From contig WLNY01000013.1 in assembly GCA_009699575.1 (NCBI GenBank), positions 1 through 39,225 on the forward strand: 39,225 nucleotides of DNA, given 5' to 3'. The notes beneath the pieces were generated by a model that ran no database searches, was not told where the DNA came from, and saw nothing but the letters and a program-made list of their open reading frames with translations. The position numbers and the translations under genes are program-made. Numbering within the stretch: position 1 is the first letter of the stretch; each line of letters starts with the position of its first letter. This stretch comes from Actinomycetota bacterium. GTDB lineage: Bacteria > Actinomycetota > Actinomycetes > Nanopelagicales > Nanopelagicaceae. Positions 17,301 through 27,392 of the stretch are shown here, piece by piece.

Positions 17301-17323
17301 GGGTTATTTGCATATTTATTGGT

Positions 17324-17335
17324 TACCATTTTGCT
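17324..17335 (+). promoter_or_regulatory. Leaderless -10 element of the heliorhodopsin gene
   Basis: TACCAT (17324-17329) plus 6 bases precedes the ATG at 17336, so the gene can be transcribed apart from glnA. No convincing -35 was found. Confidence 0.45.
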
Positions 17336-18103
17336 ATGGATACTAAGAAACTTTCGACTGGAAATATTCGCCGAGCAAATCTCATCGCAGGAGTTTTCCA
17401 TCTTGCTCAGATGATTGCCGTCCTTGCCCTGAGCAATGATTTCGCACTGCCTGTCATTGCTCGGTACATGTCTGGTCCACCAGGAACGACATATGCCGAA
17501 CCAGTCGTTCTCTTTAGCACTCCCGTTGGCCTCACAGTTGCGATTTTCCTTGGACTTTCCGCACTGGCACACTTCATCGTTGCGAGTCCACAATTTTTCT
17601 CACGTTACGAGGCAGGACTAGCCCAACATCGTAATTATTTCCGCTGGGTCGAGTACTCAATAAGTTCGTCAGTGATGATTGTTTTGATTGCACAAATTTG
17701 CGGTATTTCTGATGCCATCGCACTACTCGCGCTCTTTGGCGTGAATGCATCAATGATTCTCTTTGGTTGGTTGCAGGAGAAGTACGAAGAACCAGGCAGC
17801 GGCGGATGGGTTCCATTTATCTTTGGATGTATCACAGGAATCGTTCCTTGGATTGCAATTGCAATTTATGTAATTGCACCATCGAACCCAAGTGACGCTA
17901 AAGCACCAGGGTTCGTCTACGGAATTATTTTCTCGCTCTTCATACTCTTCAATTCATTTGCACTCGTGCAGTTCGCACAATATAAAAAGCTTGGCGCATG
18001 GGCGAATTACCTTCGTGGAGAACGCACATACATCACACTCTCTCTTGTTGCTAAGTCTCTCCTTGCGTGGCAAATCTTCGCAAATACGCTTATCCCTTCG
18101 TAA
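17336..18103 (+). CDS. Heliorhodopsin
   Basis: 255 aa, seven hydrophobic helices. The sequence matches the actinobacterial reference HeR-48C12 along its whole length as I remember it, for example FRWVEYSISSSVMIVLIAQI, FGVNASMILFGWLQEKYEEP and NYLRGERTYITLSLVAKSLL. The retinal Schiff-base lysine is K240 (helix G, L-V-A-K-S), the counterion E106 (helix C, W-V-E-Y), and the conserved histidines H22 and H79 of the retinal pocket region are kept. Heliorhodopsins lie in the membrane inverted relative to type 1 rhodopsins (N-terminus inside), bind all-trans retinal and have a slow photocycle without known pumping, which suggests sensing or protein regulation. It follows a glutamine synthetase gene; binding of glutamine synthetase by an actinobacterial heliorhodopsin has been reported. 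No retinal synthesis gene is in the window. Confidence 0.97.
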   Translation: MDTKKLSTGNIRRANLIAGVFHLAQMIAVLALSNDFALPVIARYMSGPPGTTYAEPVVLFSTPVGLTVAIFLGLSALAHFIVASPQFFSRYEAGLAQHRNYFRWVEYSISSSVMIVLIAQICGISDAIALLALFGVNASMILFGWLQEKYEEPGSGGWVPFIFGCITGIVPWIAIAIYVIAPSNPSDAKAPGFVYGIIFSLFILFNSFALVQFAQYKKLGAWANYLRGERTYITLSLVAKSLLAWQIFANTLIPS

Positions 18104-18112
18104 ATCTCTACA

Positions 18113-18133
18113 ACGAGGCGAAATGCTCCTCGT
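18113..18133 (+). terminator. Stem-loop after the heliorhodopsin gene, possible weak terminator
   Basis: ACGAGG (18113-18118) and CCTCGT (18128-18133) pair across a 9-base loop, 9 bases after the stop codon. A U-tract is lacking, so it may be an mRNA 3' end stabiliser or Rho-assisted site rather than an intrinsic terminator. Confidence 0.3.
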
Positions 18134-18136
18134 AGG

Positions 18137-18166
18137 TTGTCGAATTCGCATGAGTCGGGCTACGCT
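18137..18166 (+). promoter_or_regulatory. Probable leuA promoter
   Basis: TTGTCG (18137-18142) and TACGCT (18161-18166) with an 18-base spacer. The predicted start, near 18173, lies 2-3 bases before the leader-peptide ATG at 18176. Confidence 0.5.
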
Positions 18167-18175
18167 TAGACCCTT

Positions 18176-18203
18176 ATGACACGCAGTCTCCTCCTAAGCT
18201 GCC

Positions 18204-18220
<17 letters not shown>
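18176..18220 (+). CDS. leuL: leuA leader peptide (Leu-codon attenuation peptide)
   Basis: A 14-codon reading frame, M-T-R-S-L-L-L-S-C-R-G-G-A-K, with three successive leucine codons (CTC CTC CTA), lying 75 bases before the leuA start. Its 3' part overlaps the first arm of an alternative RNA structure. This is the classical arrangement for attenuation by leucyl-tRNA supply, and leader peptides of this kind have been predicted before actinobacterial leuA. When Leu-tRNA is scarce the ribosome should stall on the CTC-CTC-CTA run and favour the antiterminator. Too short for ordinary gene finders. Confidence 0.75.
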
Positions 18221-20011
<1,791 letters not shown>

Positions 20012-20021
20012 CACCTGCCAC

Positions 20022-20034
20022 TACCTTTACCCGT
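20022..20034 (+). promoter_or_regulatory. Leaderless -10 element of recO
   Basis: TACCTT (20022-20027) plus 7 bases precedes the ATG at 20035, just after the leuA stop. Confidence 0.4.
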
Positions 20035-20766
20035 ATGGCCCTTTACCGAGATGAAGCGATCATTTTGCGCACTCAAAAACTGGGCGAAGCCGATCGAATC
20101 ATCACAATGCTCACTCGTGATCATGGACGAATTCGTGGAGTCGCAAAAGGTGTCCGGCGAACAATGTCCAAATTTGGTGCGCGTTTAGAACCTGGAAGCC
20201 ACGTAGATATTCAACTCTTCGTTGGGAAAACTTTTGACACCGTGACCCAAGTCGAAGCGCTTCGAAATTACGGAGAAGAAGTCACAGATGATTACAGGCG
20301 ATGGACAATTGCGTCTGCAATCCTTGAAACTGCAGAAAGATTTACTGCGCAAGAACACGAACCTGCGCTGCAAGAATTCAATTTAGCTGTGGGCGCCATG
20401 AAAGCCCTCTGCGATGATCGATATGACCCATCTCTTGTACTCGATGCATTCTTACTTCGCTCTCTTGCAATCGGAGGATACGCACCTTCTATGACGGATT
20501 GTTCGCGATGTGGCAAAGAAGGCCCTCATCGATATTTCTCACTCGTTGGCGGTGGTTCGGTATGTTTGGATTGCCGTCCATCTGCATGCGCTACTCCTGC
20601 ACCAGAGACACTTTCACTCATGGGCGCCCTACTGAGCGGAGATTGGGATAGCGCTAATGAGAGCGAAGGTCGCAATCGCCGTGAAGCCAGTGGATTGATT
20701 GCTGCGTACTTGCAATGGCATCTCGAGCGCGGATTGCGCAGTCTTCCCATGGTGGAGAGAGTATGA
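20035..20766 (+). CDS. recO: DNA repair protein RecO
   Basis: 243 aa. Helps load RecA at single-stranded gaps in the RecFOR pathway. The N-terminal OB fold is typical ([36 protein letters not shown], residues 3-45), followed by the helical domain and a zinc knuckle C-x2-C (CSRCG) and C-x2-C (VCLDCRP) at about residues 160-182. The final L-x-x-Y-L-x-W-H-L-E-R-x-L-R-S helix is also conserved. Its stop overlaps the uppS start as ATGA, the usual actinobacterial recO-uppS arrangement. Confidence 0.95.
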   Translation: MALYRDEAIILRTQKLGEADRIITMLTRDHGRIRGVAKGVRRTMSKFGARLEPGSHVDIQLFVGKTFDTVTQVEALRNYGEEVTDDYRRWTIASAILETAERFTAQEHEPALQEFNLAVGAMKALCDDRYDPSLVLDAFLLRSLAIGGYAPSMTDCSRCGKEGPHRYFSLVGGGSVCLDCRPSACATPAPETLSLMGALLSGDWDSANESEGRNRREASGLIAAYLQWHLERGLRSLPMVERV

Positions 20767-21461
20767 AAATTCCAGCACATGTTGCAATCGTTATGGATGG
20801 AAATGGTCGGTGGGCAAAAGAACGTGGATTGCCTCGCACCGCAGGTCATGAGGCCGGAGAAGCTGCTCTCTTTGATGTAGTCGAAGGTGCTATCGAATTT
20901 GGGGTCAAAGAGATTAGCGCTTATGCATTTTCAACAGAGAATTGGCGACGTTCACCTGAAGAAGTGAAATTTCTTATGGGCTTTAACCGTGATGTCATTC
21001 GTAGGCGACGAGATGAAATGAATGCAATGGGTGTGCGGGTGCGCTGGGTTGGCCGCCCAAAAAGATTATGGAAAAGCGTCATTGATGAGTTAGAAGAAGC
21101 TGAGCAACTTACGGCTAAGAACAAAGTTCTCACCTTGAACATGTGCGTCAATTATGGTGGACGTGCAGAAATAGTCGACGCCGCTACTGAGCTCGCACGA
21201 GATGTGAAACGTGGAAAAGTTGCTCTAGATTCAATCACTGAAAAGACTTTCGAAAAATATTTGGATTCCCCGAAAATGAGGGATGTTGATCTTTTCTTAC
21301 GTTCATCTGGTGAGCAACGCACTAGCAATTTCTTGCCGTGGCAATCGGTTTATGCTGAATTAGTTTTTATGGATGTCTTATGGCCTGACGTGAATCGAAA
21401 AGTTTTATGGCAAGCAATTAAGGAGTACAACAATAGAGAGAGACGTTTCGGGAAAGCTTAG
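20763..21461 (+). CDS. uppS: Polyprenyl (isoprenyl) diphosphate synthase, cis type
   Basis: 232 aa from the ATG at 20763, chosen because it overlaps the recO stop and has GGAGAG upstream. Makes the long-chain cis-polyprenyl diphosphate that becomes the lipid carrier for peptidoglycan. Seen: [20 protein letters not shown] (catalytic Asp in M-D-G-N-G-R), [35 protein letters not shown] and [24 protein letters not shown], all family signatures in the right order. Length is normal for the Z-form synthases. It converges with zur, overlapping by 4 bases. Confidence 0.96.
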   Translation: MKIPAHVAIVMDGNGRWAKERGLPRTAGHEAGEAALFDVVEGAIEFGVKEISAYAFSTENWRRSPEEVKFLMGFNRDVIRRRRDEMNAMGVRVRWVGRPKRLWKSVIDELEEAEQLTAKNKVLTLNMCVNYGGRAEIVDAATELARDVKRGKVALDSITEKTFEKYLDSPKMRDVDLFLRSSGEQRTSNFLPWQSVYAELVFMDVLWPDVNRKVLWQAIKEYNNRERRFGKA

Positions 21462-21829
21462 GTTGAGCACTTCGAGCAGAGCCCAAAAATTTCTGCCATG
21501 TGACCTATATCTGTGTAACCATGTTGGGTGGCAATGTTCTTAGCCCACTTTTCAATCGCTCCGCCTTCTATCTCAACTGTTGCCCCGCATGACTTACAGA
21601 CCAGATGATGATGGTGCGTCTCCCCGCACAGTCGATAAATTGCCTCACCATCGTCTTTGCGCAAGAGGTCCACAATTTTATCGTTGAGCAAGCTTTGCAA
21701 CGCCCTGTAGACAGTTGTCAGCCCAATTGATTGTGAGCCGCGTTGAAGAATTCGATGAATCTCTTGCGCGCTAGCAAAACCACCAACTCTTTCCAACGCT
21801 ACTAATACCTTTGTCTCTGATTTATTCAC
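21458..21829 (-). CDS. zur: Zinc uptake regulator, Fur family
   Basis: 123 aa from the GTG at 21829, which overlaps the zupT-like stop as GTGA; an ATG at 21856 would overlap by 31 bases and add nine residues. The Fur fold is complete: SAQEIHRIL, recognition helix [45 protein letters not shown] with the metal-binding histidines and first C-x2-C, and EIFGLCSKC with the second. The DGEAxYRxC and E-I-F-G-x-C spelling is that of actinobacterial Zur rather than iron Fur. Its position after a ZIP importer and a Fur-type box upstream of that operon supports zinc sensing and autoregulation. Confidence 0.9.
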   Translation of the reverse strand: MNKSETKVLVALERVGGFASAQEIHRILQRGSQSIGLTTVYRALQSLLNDKIVDLLRKDDGEAIYRLCGETHHHHLVCKSCGATVEIEGGAIEKWAKNIATQHGYTDIGHMAEIFGLCSKCST

Positions 21830-22569
21830 GCTGAAATATTCCCAACGATGAGCCACATTGTTAGAGCGCCGATGATTGTTGCAAGCATTGTTAGTCGAGA
21901 TGGATGGCGTGAATGTGCTTCGGGCAAGATGTGTGAAGTTGCCAAGTAAATTACGAATCCAGAAAATGCTGCTAGATAGATTCCTAACACGTTATCGCTC
22001 ACCACTACATAGGTTGCGAGAGAGGCGCCACTCACACGCATGATTGCATCGAGACCGAGCAAACTGAGGGCACGCTTACTCCAATGCCCGCTTTTAATGA
22101 GAAGCGAAACTGTATTGAGCCCATCGCTAAAAGCGTGAGAGAGAATTGCAATGAAGACAGCAAGACCAAGAGCGTTGCTTACTTTAAAAGCTAAACCAAG
22201 TGCGACGCCATCTAGGAATACATGCCCACCCATCGCGAGGGCACCGAGAGTTCCTGCGATATTGGTGCTGTGATCATGCTCGTGGCCATAATCAGATTCT
22301 GCTGGCTCGTGTGATCCAAATAATTGTTCGGCGAAGTGTAGAGATAGAAAACCAAAGACAAGGGCGATGGAGACAATAGGAACATTGCCGAATCGATCAG
22401 TATTGAGTTCGAAAATTTCTGGTAAGAGATCAAAGGCAACGAGACCCAAGAGCAATCCTGCGGAGAGACCGAGAACAAGATGCAAACGGTCGCGCGATCG
22501 AATGGCCAGGAATCCGCCAGAGAAAGTAGCAACGGCAGTAAGGGCAGCAAGTCCAATAGCGATGTTCAT
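21826..22569 (-). CDS. ZIP family zinc transporter
   Basis: 247 aa, about seven or eight membrane helices. Helix 4-like segment MGGHVFLDGVALGLAF and helix 5-like ILSHAFSDGLNTVSLL carry the H-x3-D-G and H-x3-D-G metal-site pairs of ZIP proteins (in place of the commoner H-x3-E). A cytoplasmic-type His/Asp-rich loop (SHEPAESDYGHEHDH) lies before them. It should import Zn2+ and perhaps other divalent ions. It heads a two-gene operon with zur, and the promoter holds a perfect Zur/Fur-type palindrome. The transcript appears leaderless (TACTTT, 6 bases, ATG). Confidence 0.9.
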   Translation of the reverse strand: MNIAIGLAALTAVATFSGGFLAIRSRDRLHLVLGLSAGLLLGLVAFDLLPEIFELNTDRFGNVPIVSIALVFGFLSLHFAEQLFGSHEPAESDYGHEHDHSTNIAGTLGALAMGGHVFLDGVALGLAFKVSNALGLAVFIAILSHAFSDGLNTVSLLIKSGHWSKRALSLLGLDAIMRVSGASLATYVVVSDNVLGIYLAAFSGFVIYLATSHILPEAHSRHPSRLTMLATIIGALTMWLIVGNISA

Positions 22570-22581
22570 GGGGTGAAAGTA
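22570..22581 (-). promoter_or_regulatory. Leaderless -10 element of the ZIP-zur operon
   Basis: TACTTT (22581-22576, minus strand) plus 6 bases precedes the ATG. ATGACA, 18 bases further upstream and inside the palindrome at 22590-22610, is a good -35. Confidence 0.6.
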
Positions 22582-22589
22582 TCACAGAA

Positions 22590-22610
22590 TGAAAATGATT
22601 GTCATTTTCA
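22590..22610. promoter_or_regulatory. Zur/Fur-type operator
   Basis: Perfect inverted repeat TGAAAATGA (22590-22598) and TCATTTTCA (22602-22610) around TTG. It matches the A/T-rich TGAAAATnATTTTCA style of actinobacterial Zur boxes and covers the -35 of the ZIP-zur operon, so binding should block transcription when zinc is ample. It lies 27 bases before the -10 of the divergent ABM gene and could affect that too. Confidence 0.75.
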
Positions 22611-22636
22611 GTTTATCCCTAAGGTTCAAGGGTCGG

Positions 22637-22648
22637 TAGGCTCATCCC
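22637..22648 (+). promoter_or_regulatory. Leaderless -10 element of the ABM-domain gene
   Basis: TAGGCT (22637-22642) plus 6 bases precedes the ATG at 22649. Confidence 0.5.
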
Positions 22649-22933
22649 ATGCTCGCAATTGCTCGATTTAGCGTCCCCCTGGCATCAGCTGATCAGTTCT
22701 TTCAGGAGATTCAAGGGGCTCATGCTGCCTTGGCCCAAGCCGTTGGTTACCTCGGCGGTGAAGTTGGACAAAATCTAGATGATCCCTCTCTCTGGACATT
22801 AATGACTCAATGGCAAAATGTGGGTTCGTATCGCAGAGCACTGAGTTCAACGCGAGTAAAAATGGAGGCAATTCCACTTCTTGCTCGCGCAATTGATGAA
22901 CCAGGTGCATTTGAAAATCCTGCAAGCCAGTAA
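22649..22933 (+). CDS. Small antibiotic-biosynthesis-monooxygenase (ABM) domain protein
   Basis: 94 aa, single dimeric alpha-beta barrel-like domain: LAIARFSVPLASADQFFQEI, a central LGGEVGQNLDDPSLWTLMTQWQNVGSYRRALSS with the W-x-L-x-x-x-W-x-x-x-x-x-Y-R-x-A pattern, and a short C-terminal helix. Similar small proteins lie next to glyS in other actinobacteria. Some ABM proteins oxidise quinones or haem, others have no known activity; no function should be assumed here. 64 bases before glyS. Confidence 0.75.
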   Translation: MLAIARFSVPLASADQFFQEIQGAHAALAQAVGYLGGEVGQNLDDPSLWTLMTQWQNVGSYRRALSSTRVKMEAIPLLARAIDEPGAFENPASQ

Positions 22934-22997
22934 ACTATGAGCACGGAATGCAACATCAGTTGCCGAACCGCCGACAGCCAGCCGGATGGAGAATTTT

Positions 22998-24377
22998 ATG
23001 GCCACGGACCGTTTAGAAAATATTGTTTCACTTGCAAAGCGCCGCGGATTTGTCTATCCGTCTTCTGAAATATATGGCGGACTCCGAGCATCGTGGGATT
23101 ACGGTCCTTTGGGTGTTGAATTAAAAAATAACGTTAAGCGCCAGTGGTGGAAATCCATGGTTACGGGGCGCGAAGATGTTGTAGGTCTTGATTCCTGCGT
23201 CATCTTGGCTCGCGAAGTGTGGGAAGCATCTGGACACGTCGCCACTTTTTCTGACCCTCTAACTGAGTGCACTGCATGTCACAAGCGATATCGCGCTGAC
23301 CACCTCGAAGAGTCTTTTGAAGCAAAGCATAAACGCGCGCCAATTGATCTATCTGAAATTAACTGTCCTGCATGTGGAAATAAGGGTCAATTCACTGTCC
23401 CTAAGCAATTCTCAGGACTCTTGAAAACATATCTTGGACCAGTCGAAGATGAGTCAGGGATGGCTTTTCTTCGCCCAGAAACAGCGCAAGGAATTTTTAT
23501 TAACTTTGATCAAGTCATGACAACTTCTCGCAAGAAACCACCATTTGGAATTGGGCAAATTGGCAAGTCTTTCAGAAATGAAATTACTCCTGGAAACTTT
23601 ATTTTCCGTACTCGTGAATTCGAACAAATGGAAATGGAATTTTTTGTAGTGCCAGGCACGGATGAGGATTGGCATCAATATTGGATTGACACACGCATGG
23701 CTTGGTATATCGATCTTGGTATTAATCCCGAGCGTTTGCGTGTATATGAACACGCAAAAGAAAAGCTCTCACATTATTCAAAGCGCACCGCAGATATTGA
23801 ATATAAATTTGAATTTTCAGGTACTGAATGGGGCGAGCTCGAAGGAATTGCGAATCGCACAGATTTTGATCTCAAGGCGCATTCGCTCGCATCCGGAAAA
23901 GATCTTTCTTATTTTGATCAAGAAAAAAATGAACGATGGACGCCATTTGTCATTGAACCTGCAGCTGGAGTTGATCGCGCAGCCCTTACGTTCTTGATGG
24001 ATGCATTCACTGAAGACGAAGCTCCTAACAGCAAAGGTGAAATGGAAAAGCGCGCGGTACTTAAAATTGATCACCGCCTAGCCCCAATAAAGGCTGCTGT
24101 TCTCCCACTGTCGCGAAATGCAGATCTTTCACCGAAGGCTCGCGATCTGGCGGCTCAATTGAGAAAAAACTGGAACATTGATTTTGATGATTCTGGTGCA
24201 ATCGGCCGACGCTATCGCCGCCAAGATGAAATCGGAACACCGTATTGCATTACGGTCGATTTTGAGACTCTTGAAGATCATGCAGTCACAATTCGTGATC
24301 GCGACACCATGGCGCAAGAACGAATTTCAATTGATCAGGCTGAAGCATGGCTGGCGCCAAAACTTCTGGGTTGCTAG
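22998..24377 (+). CDS. glyS: Glycyl-tRNA synthetase (dimeric alpha2 type)
   Basis: 459 aa from the ATG at 22998, preceded by GGAG with about 7-base spacing; an ATG four codons earlier overlaps that site. Class II synthetase charging tRNA-Gly. Seen: [28 protein letters not shown] (motif 1), a zinc site of two C-x2-C pairs (CTACHKR and CPACGNK, about residues 94 and 119), [14 protein letters not shown] and [29 protein letters not shown] (motif 2), ending with the anticodon-binding domain [10 protein letters not shown] and [18 protein letters not shown]. This is the single-chain bacterial/eukaryotic type usual in actinobacteria. It overlaps dusB by 31 bases. Confidence 0.96.
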   Translation: MATDRLENIVSLAKRRGFVYPSSEIYGGLRASWDYGPLGVELKNNVKRQWWKSMVTGREDVVGLDSCVILAREVWEASGHVATFSDPLTECTACHKRYRADHLEESFEAKHKRAPIDLSEINCPACGNKGQFTVPKQFSGLLKTYLGPVEDESGMAFLRPETAQGIFINFDQVMTTSRKKPPFGIGQIGKSFRNEITPGNFIFRTREFEQMEMEFFVVPGTDEDWHQYWIDTRMAWYIDLGINPERLRVYEHAKEKLSHYSKRTADIEYKFEFSGTEWGELEGIANRTDFDLKAHSLASGKDLSYFDQEKNERWTPFVIEPAAGVDRAALTFLMDAFTEDEAPNSKGEMEKRAVLKIDHRLAPIKAAVLPLSRNADLSPKARDLAAQLRKNWNIDFDDSGAIGRRYRRQDEIGTPYCITVDFETLEDHAVTIRDRDTMAQERISIDQAEAWLAPKLLGC

Positions 24378-25513
24378 CTCCACTTCGCTTGCCACTTGCA
24401 AGCGGTGATCACTTCATAGATCCGCCAGTTGTACTGGCACCTATGGCTGGAATAACAAATGCGCCATTTAGGCAACTCTGCCGTGAACAAGGTGCAGGTC
24501 TTTTTGTTTCAGAAATGGTTACAGCGCGCGCATTAATAGAAAGAATTCCAGAAACACTTCGAATGATTGAACCTGGGCCAGATGAGTATCCACGATCAGT
24601 ACAGCTTTACAGTGTAGATCCACACACTATGCGTGCCGCAGTAACAATGATTGGTAAAGAAAATTTGGCCGATCACATTGATATGAATTTCGGATGCCCT
24701 GTTCCTAAAGTTACTCGCAAGGGTGGAGGTGCAGCGCTTCCCTATAAACGCAACCTCTTTACGGCAATTGTTGGTGCCGCAGTTGACGCCGCCAAACCAT
24801 TTGGAATTCCAGTGACAGTAAAAATGCGAATTGGTATTGATAGTGATCATGAAACGTATTTAGAAGCTGCCATGTCAGCTGCGCAATTAGGAGTTTCATG
24901 GGTTGCCCTCCACGCACGAACCGCGCAACAAATGTATGAAGGTAAATCAGATTGGTCTGCAATCTCGCGCTTAGTTGAGCACCTTAAGCCAACGGGCGTT
25001 CCAGTTTTGGGCAACGGAGATATTTGGTCGGGAGTAGATGGGCTTGCAATGATTGAACAAACCCAATGTGCAGGTGTTGTGGTGGGACGTGGATGCCTCG
25101 GGCGCCCGTGGCTATTTGCAGATCTTGTCTCATCGCTCAACGGTGGAAGTTCACGAACGCATCCCACGCTCTTTGAAGTTCGAGAAGTGATGTACCGCCA
25201 CGGCGAATTAATTGTTAATTACTTTGAATCAGAAGATCGTGGATGCCGTGATCTTCGCAAACACATGGCTTGGTATCTCAAAGGATTTCGAGTGCCCAGC
25301 GAACTACGCCGCCAATTTGGAATGATCGAATCGCTCAAGGAGTTTCGCTCATTACTCAATCAATTAGATGACCAGCCGTATCCTGTTGAAGTAGGCGAGA
25401 AGCCTCGTGGCAGAACGAGCCACAGCCGTCCAGTTACTCTTCCTGATCGTTGGCTAGATGATCCTGATGAGATGGCCCACCTTGATATAGAAGATGCATT
25501 TTCGGGAGGTTGA
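24347..25513 (+). CDS. dusB: tRNA-dihydrouridine synthase
   Basis: 388 aa, reduces specific uridines in the D-loop with FMN and NADPH. Seen: FMN-binding [17 protein letters not shown] (about residues 30-46), catalytic Cys in [59 protein letters not shown] and [12 protein letters not shown]. The extended C-terminus carries the helical tRNA-binding domain with [13 protein letters not shown]. The ATG at 24347 lies within glyS; an in-frame TTG at 24371 is an alternative start. Translation is probably coupled to glyS. The pairing glyS-dusB-dgt-dnaG is a common actinobacterial order. Confidence 0.95.
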   Translation: MAGAKTSGLLAPLRLPLASGDHFIDPPVVLAPMAGITNAPFRQLCREQGAGLFVSEMVTARALIERIPETLRMIEPGPDEYPRSVQLYSVDPHTMRAAVTMIGKENLADHIDMNFGCPVPKVTRKGGGAALPYKRNLFTAIVGAAVDAAKPFGIPVTVKMRIGIDSDHETYLEAAMSAAQLGVSWVALHARTAQQMYEGKSDWSAISRLVEHLKPTGVPVLGNGDIWSGVDGLAMIEQTQCAGVVVGRGCLGRPWLFADLVSSLNGGSSRTHPTLFEVREVMYRHGELIVNYFESEDRGCRDLRKHMAWYLKGFRVPSELRRQFGMIESLKEFRSLLNQLDDQPYPVEVGEKPRGRTSHSRPVTLPDRWLDDPDEMAHLDIEDAFSGG

Positions 25514-26166
25514 TCACTATTTTTAAACTACTTCGCCGTGCATTTATTCTTGTGATTATTGTGATGATCTCTGTACCGGGCTATGCGTTAGCAAAGTCAT
25601 GGTACGCCGCACACAATCCACTCGTACGTAGCGCCGATGCTGTTGTCGTGTTAGGTACCACGCAAAATGATGGTCGCCCTGGTGAAGCGCTCAAGGCAAG
25701 GCTCGTGGAAGCAAAACGTGTCTTTGATATTGGACTAGCCCCACTCATAATTACAGTGGGAGCAGGTGCGCCAGGTGATCGCACAACTGAGGCTGCTTCA
25801 GGTCGTGCATGGTTGCGCGCACATGGAGTGAGTTCCAAGAAGATCATTGCTATTGAGATAGGTCGAGACACCCTCAGTAGCACCAAGGCTTACGTTGTAA
25901 AAGCTCGAGAGTTAAAGATAAAAGAGATTTTAATTGCGACAGATCCATTTCATTGTCTTCGTGCAACCACTATGGCAAATGATCTGGGTGTAAACAGCAC
26001 ATGTTCTCCAGTGCGTACTGGCCCCAATTCACTAGGCGAATCTGGCCTTCGTTACCTTGTCCGGGAAGCAGGAGCATATTTGGCATATATCACCCTAGGT
26101 CGCCGAGGCATACATATAAGCGATCACTTAGGCAATCAAGGATTTCTCGTTAAGATTGGAAAATGA
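25510..26166 (+). CDS. YdcF/SanA-like DUF218 membrane-anchored protein
   Basis: 218 aa, starting at a TTG that overlaps the dusB stop (TTGA); GGGAGG lies directly before it, an unusually short spacing, so an unusual downstream start cannot be excluded. One N-terminal membrane anchor (FILVIIVMISVPGYALA) is followed by the DUF218 domain: ADAVVVLGTTQNDGRPGEALKARLVEA, LIITVGAGAPGDRTTEAASGRAWL, DTLSSTKAYV and ILIATDPFHCLRA. Related SanA/ElyC proteins act on envelope integrity; biochemical activity is not settled. Its stop overlaps the dgt start. Confidence 0.85.
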   Translation: MITIFKLLRRAFILVIIVMISVPGYALAKSWYAAHNPLVRSADAVVVLGTTQNDGRPGEALKARLVEAKRVFDIGLAPLIITVGAGAPGDRTTEAASGRAWLRAHGVSSKKIIAIEIGRDTLSSTKAYVVKARELKIKEILIATDPFHCLRATTMANDLGVNSTCSPVRTGPNSLGESGLRYLVREAGAYLAYITLGRRGIHISDHLGNQGFLVKIGK

Positions 26167-27383
26167 ACGCATATAGCGATCGCGACAATGAACGATTCCT
26201 CGACGAACCAGCCAAGCGCCCCGGTCGTACAGAATTTATGCGAGATCGTGCACGAGTCATTCATTCGGCATCGCTTCGTCGGTTGGCAGCTAAGACTCAG
26301 GTAGCGGTTCCTTGGGAAAATGATTTTCAACGTACACGTCTTGCTCATTCACTTGAGTGTGCGCAAATTGGCCGCGAACTCGGTGCAACGCTTGGTGCTG
26401 ATCCAGATTTACTCGACACTGCATGCCTTGCACACGATCTTGGTCACCCTCCGTTTGGGCACAACGGTGAAGAAGCCCTTGCTCGGATTGCGACTAGTTG
26501 CGGTGGTTTTGAGGGAAATGCCCAAAGTTTTCGGCTGCTCACTCGACTAGAGGCCAAGACGATTACATTAGAAGGTAAATCTGTTGGCCTAAATCTCACT
26601 CGTGCATCTTTGGATGCTGCAACTAAATACCCCTGGGCTCGAGCGATTAATCCACGCAAATTTGGCGTATACGATGATGATTTAGAAATATATAAATGGA
26701 TGCGTCAAGATGCTCCAGATGGCAAGAGGTGCATAGAAGCGCAAATTATGGACTGGGCAGATGATTGCTCTTATTCGGTTCATGATTTGGAAGATGCAAT
26801 TGTTGCGAATCAGATTCACGTACGTACATTTGAAGATGATTTTGATTATCTGTATAAGTCGATGGTTGAAGATTATGCAAGTAATGCAACGGAAGAAGAA
26901 GCGCAACAAGCGATGCAAAGATTACAAGAATTATCGTGCTGGCCTATAAATTACGACGGCAGCCATCGCTCACTTGCAAGACTTAAAGATTCTACAAGCC
27001 AACTCATCGGGCGATTTGTTTTGTCTGCCGAAATTCAAACACGAAATGTTTATGGAGACGGGCCACTTTCGCGATATGGAGCGAATTTAGAGATTCCACG
27101 AGATCAATTAGTAGAGGTAGATTTCTTGAAATCAGTTGCGGGACATTATTTAATTCGAGCAGCCGAATCCCAAGATCGTTATGCCAAACAACAAGTCATA
27201 GTCATCGAACTTGTAGAAGCACTGTATGAGTTAGCACCTAACGCACTAGACCAGATTTTTCTGGGAGACTGGAATAACGCGGCGAACGACGCTGAACGCC
27301 TTCGGGTAGTCATCGATCAAATCGCAGCTCTGACTGATCCGGGAGCGTATGCGCTCCACGCCCGACTGATTAAGAATCGCTAA
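26163..27383 (+). CDS. dgt: Deoxyguanosinetriphosphate triphosphohydrolase-like protein (HD superfamily)
   Basis: 406 aa. Hydrolyses dNTPs to the nucleoside and triphosphate and helps set dNTP pools. The HD metal site is clear: RTRLAHSLECAQIGRELG followed by ACLAHDLGHPPFGHNGEEAL (about residues 57-105), and the downstream D-x-x-Y-S-V-H-D-L-E-D-A motif (DDCSYSVHDLEDAI). The N-terminal R-x3-Q/K-R-D-x-x-R-V-I-H-S-x-x-L-R-R-L-x-x-K-T-Q-V pattern is that of the type 2 dgt family in actinobacteria, often next to dnaG. It overlaps the preceding gene as ATGA and ends 9 bases before dnaG. Confidence 0.94.
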   Translation: MNAYSDRDNERFLDEPAKRPGRTEFMRDRARVIHSASLRRLAAKTQVAVPWENDFQRTRLAHSLECAQIGRELGATLGADPDLLDTACLAHDLGHPPFGHNGEEALARIATSCGGFEGNAQSFRLLTRLEAKTITLEGKSVGLNLTRASLDAATKYPWARAINPRKFGVYDDDLEIYKWMRQDAPDGKRCIEAQIMDWADDCSYSVHDLEDAIVANQIHVRTFEDDFDYLYKSMVEDYASNATEEEAQQAMQRLQELSCWPINYDGSHRSLARLKDSTSQLIGRFVLSAEIQTRNVYGDGPLSRYGANLEIPRDQLVEVDFLKSVAGHYLIRAAESQDRYAKQQVIVIELVEALYELAPNALDQIFLGDWNNAANDAERLRVVIDQIAALTDPGAYALHARLIKNR

Positions 27384-27392
27384 AGTATTCCC
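27381..27392 (+). promoter_or_regulatory. Leaderless -10 element of dnaG
   Basis: TAAAGT (27381-27386) uses the dgt stop codon as its first bases; 6 bases later comes the ATG at 27393. No ribosome binding site. Confidence 0.5.

Noticed and set aside
17336-18103. Proteorhodopsin/actinorhodopsin-type proton pump
   Set aside because: The helix C pump motif (D-T-E or similar) is absent; sequence patterns are those of heliorhodopsin.
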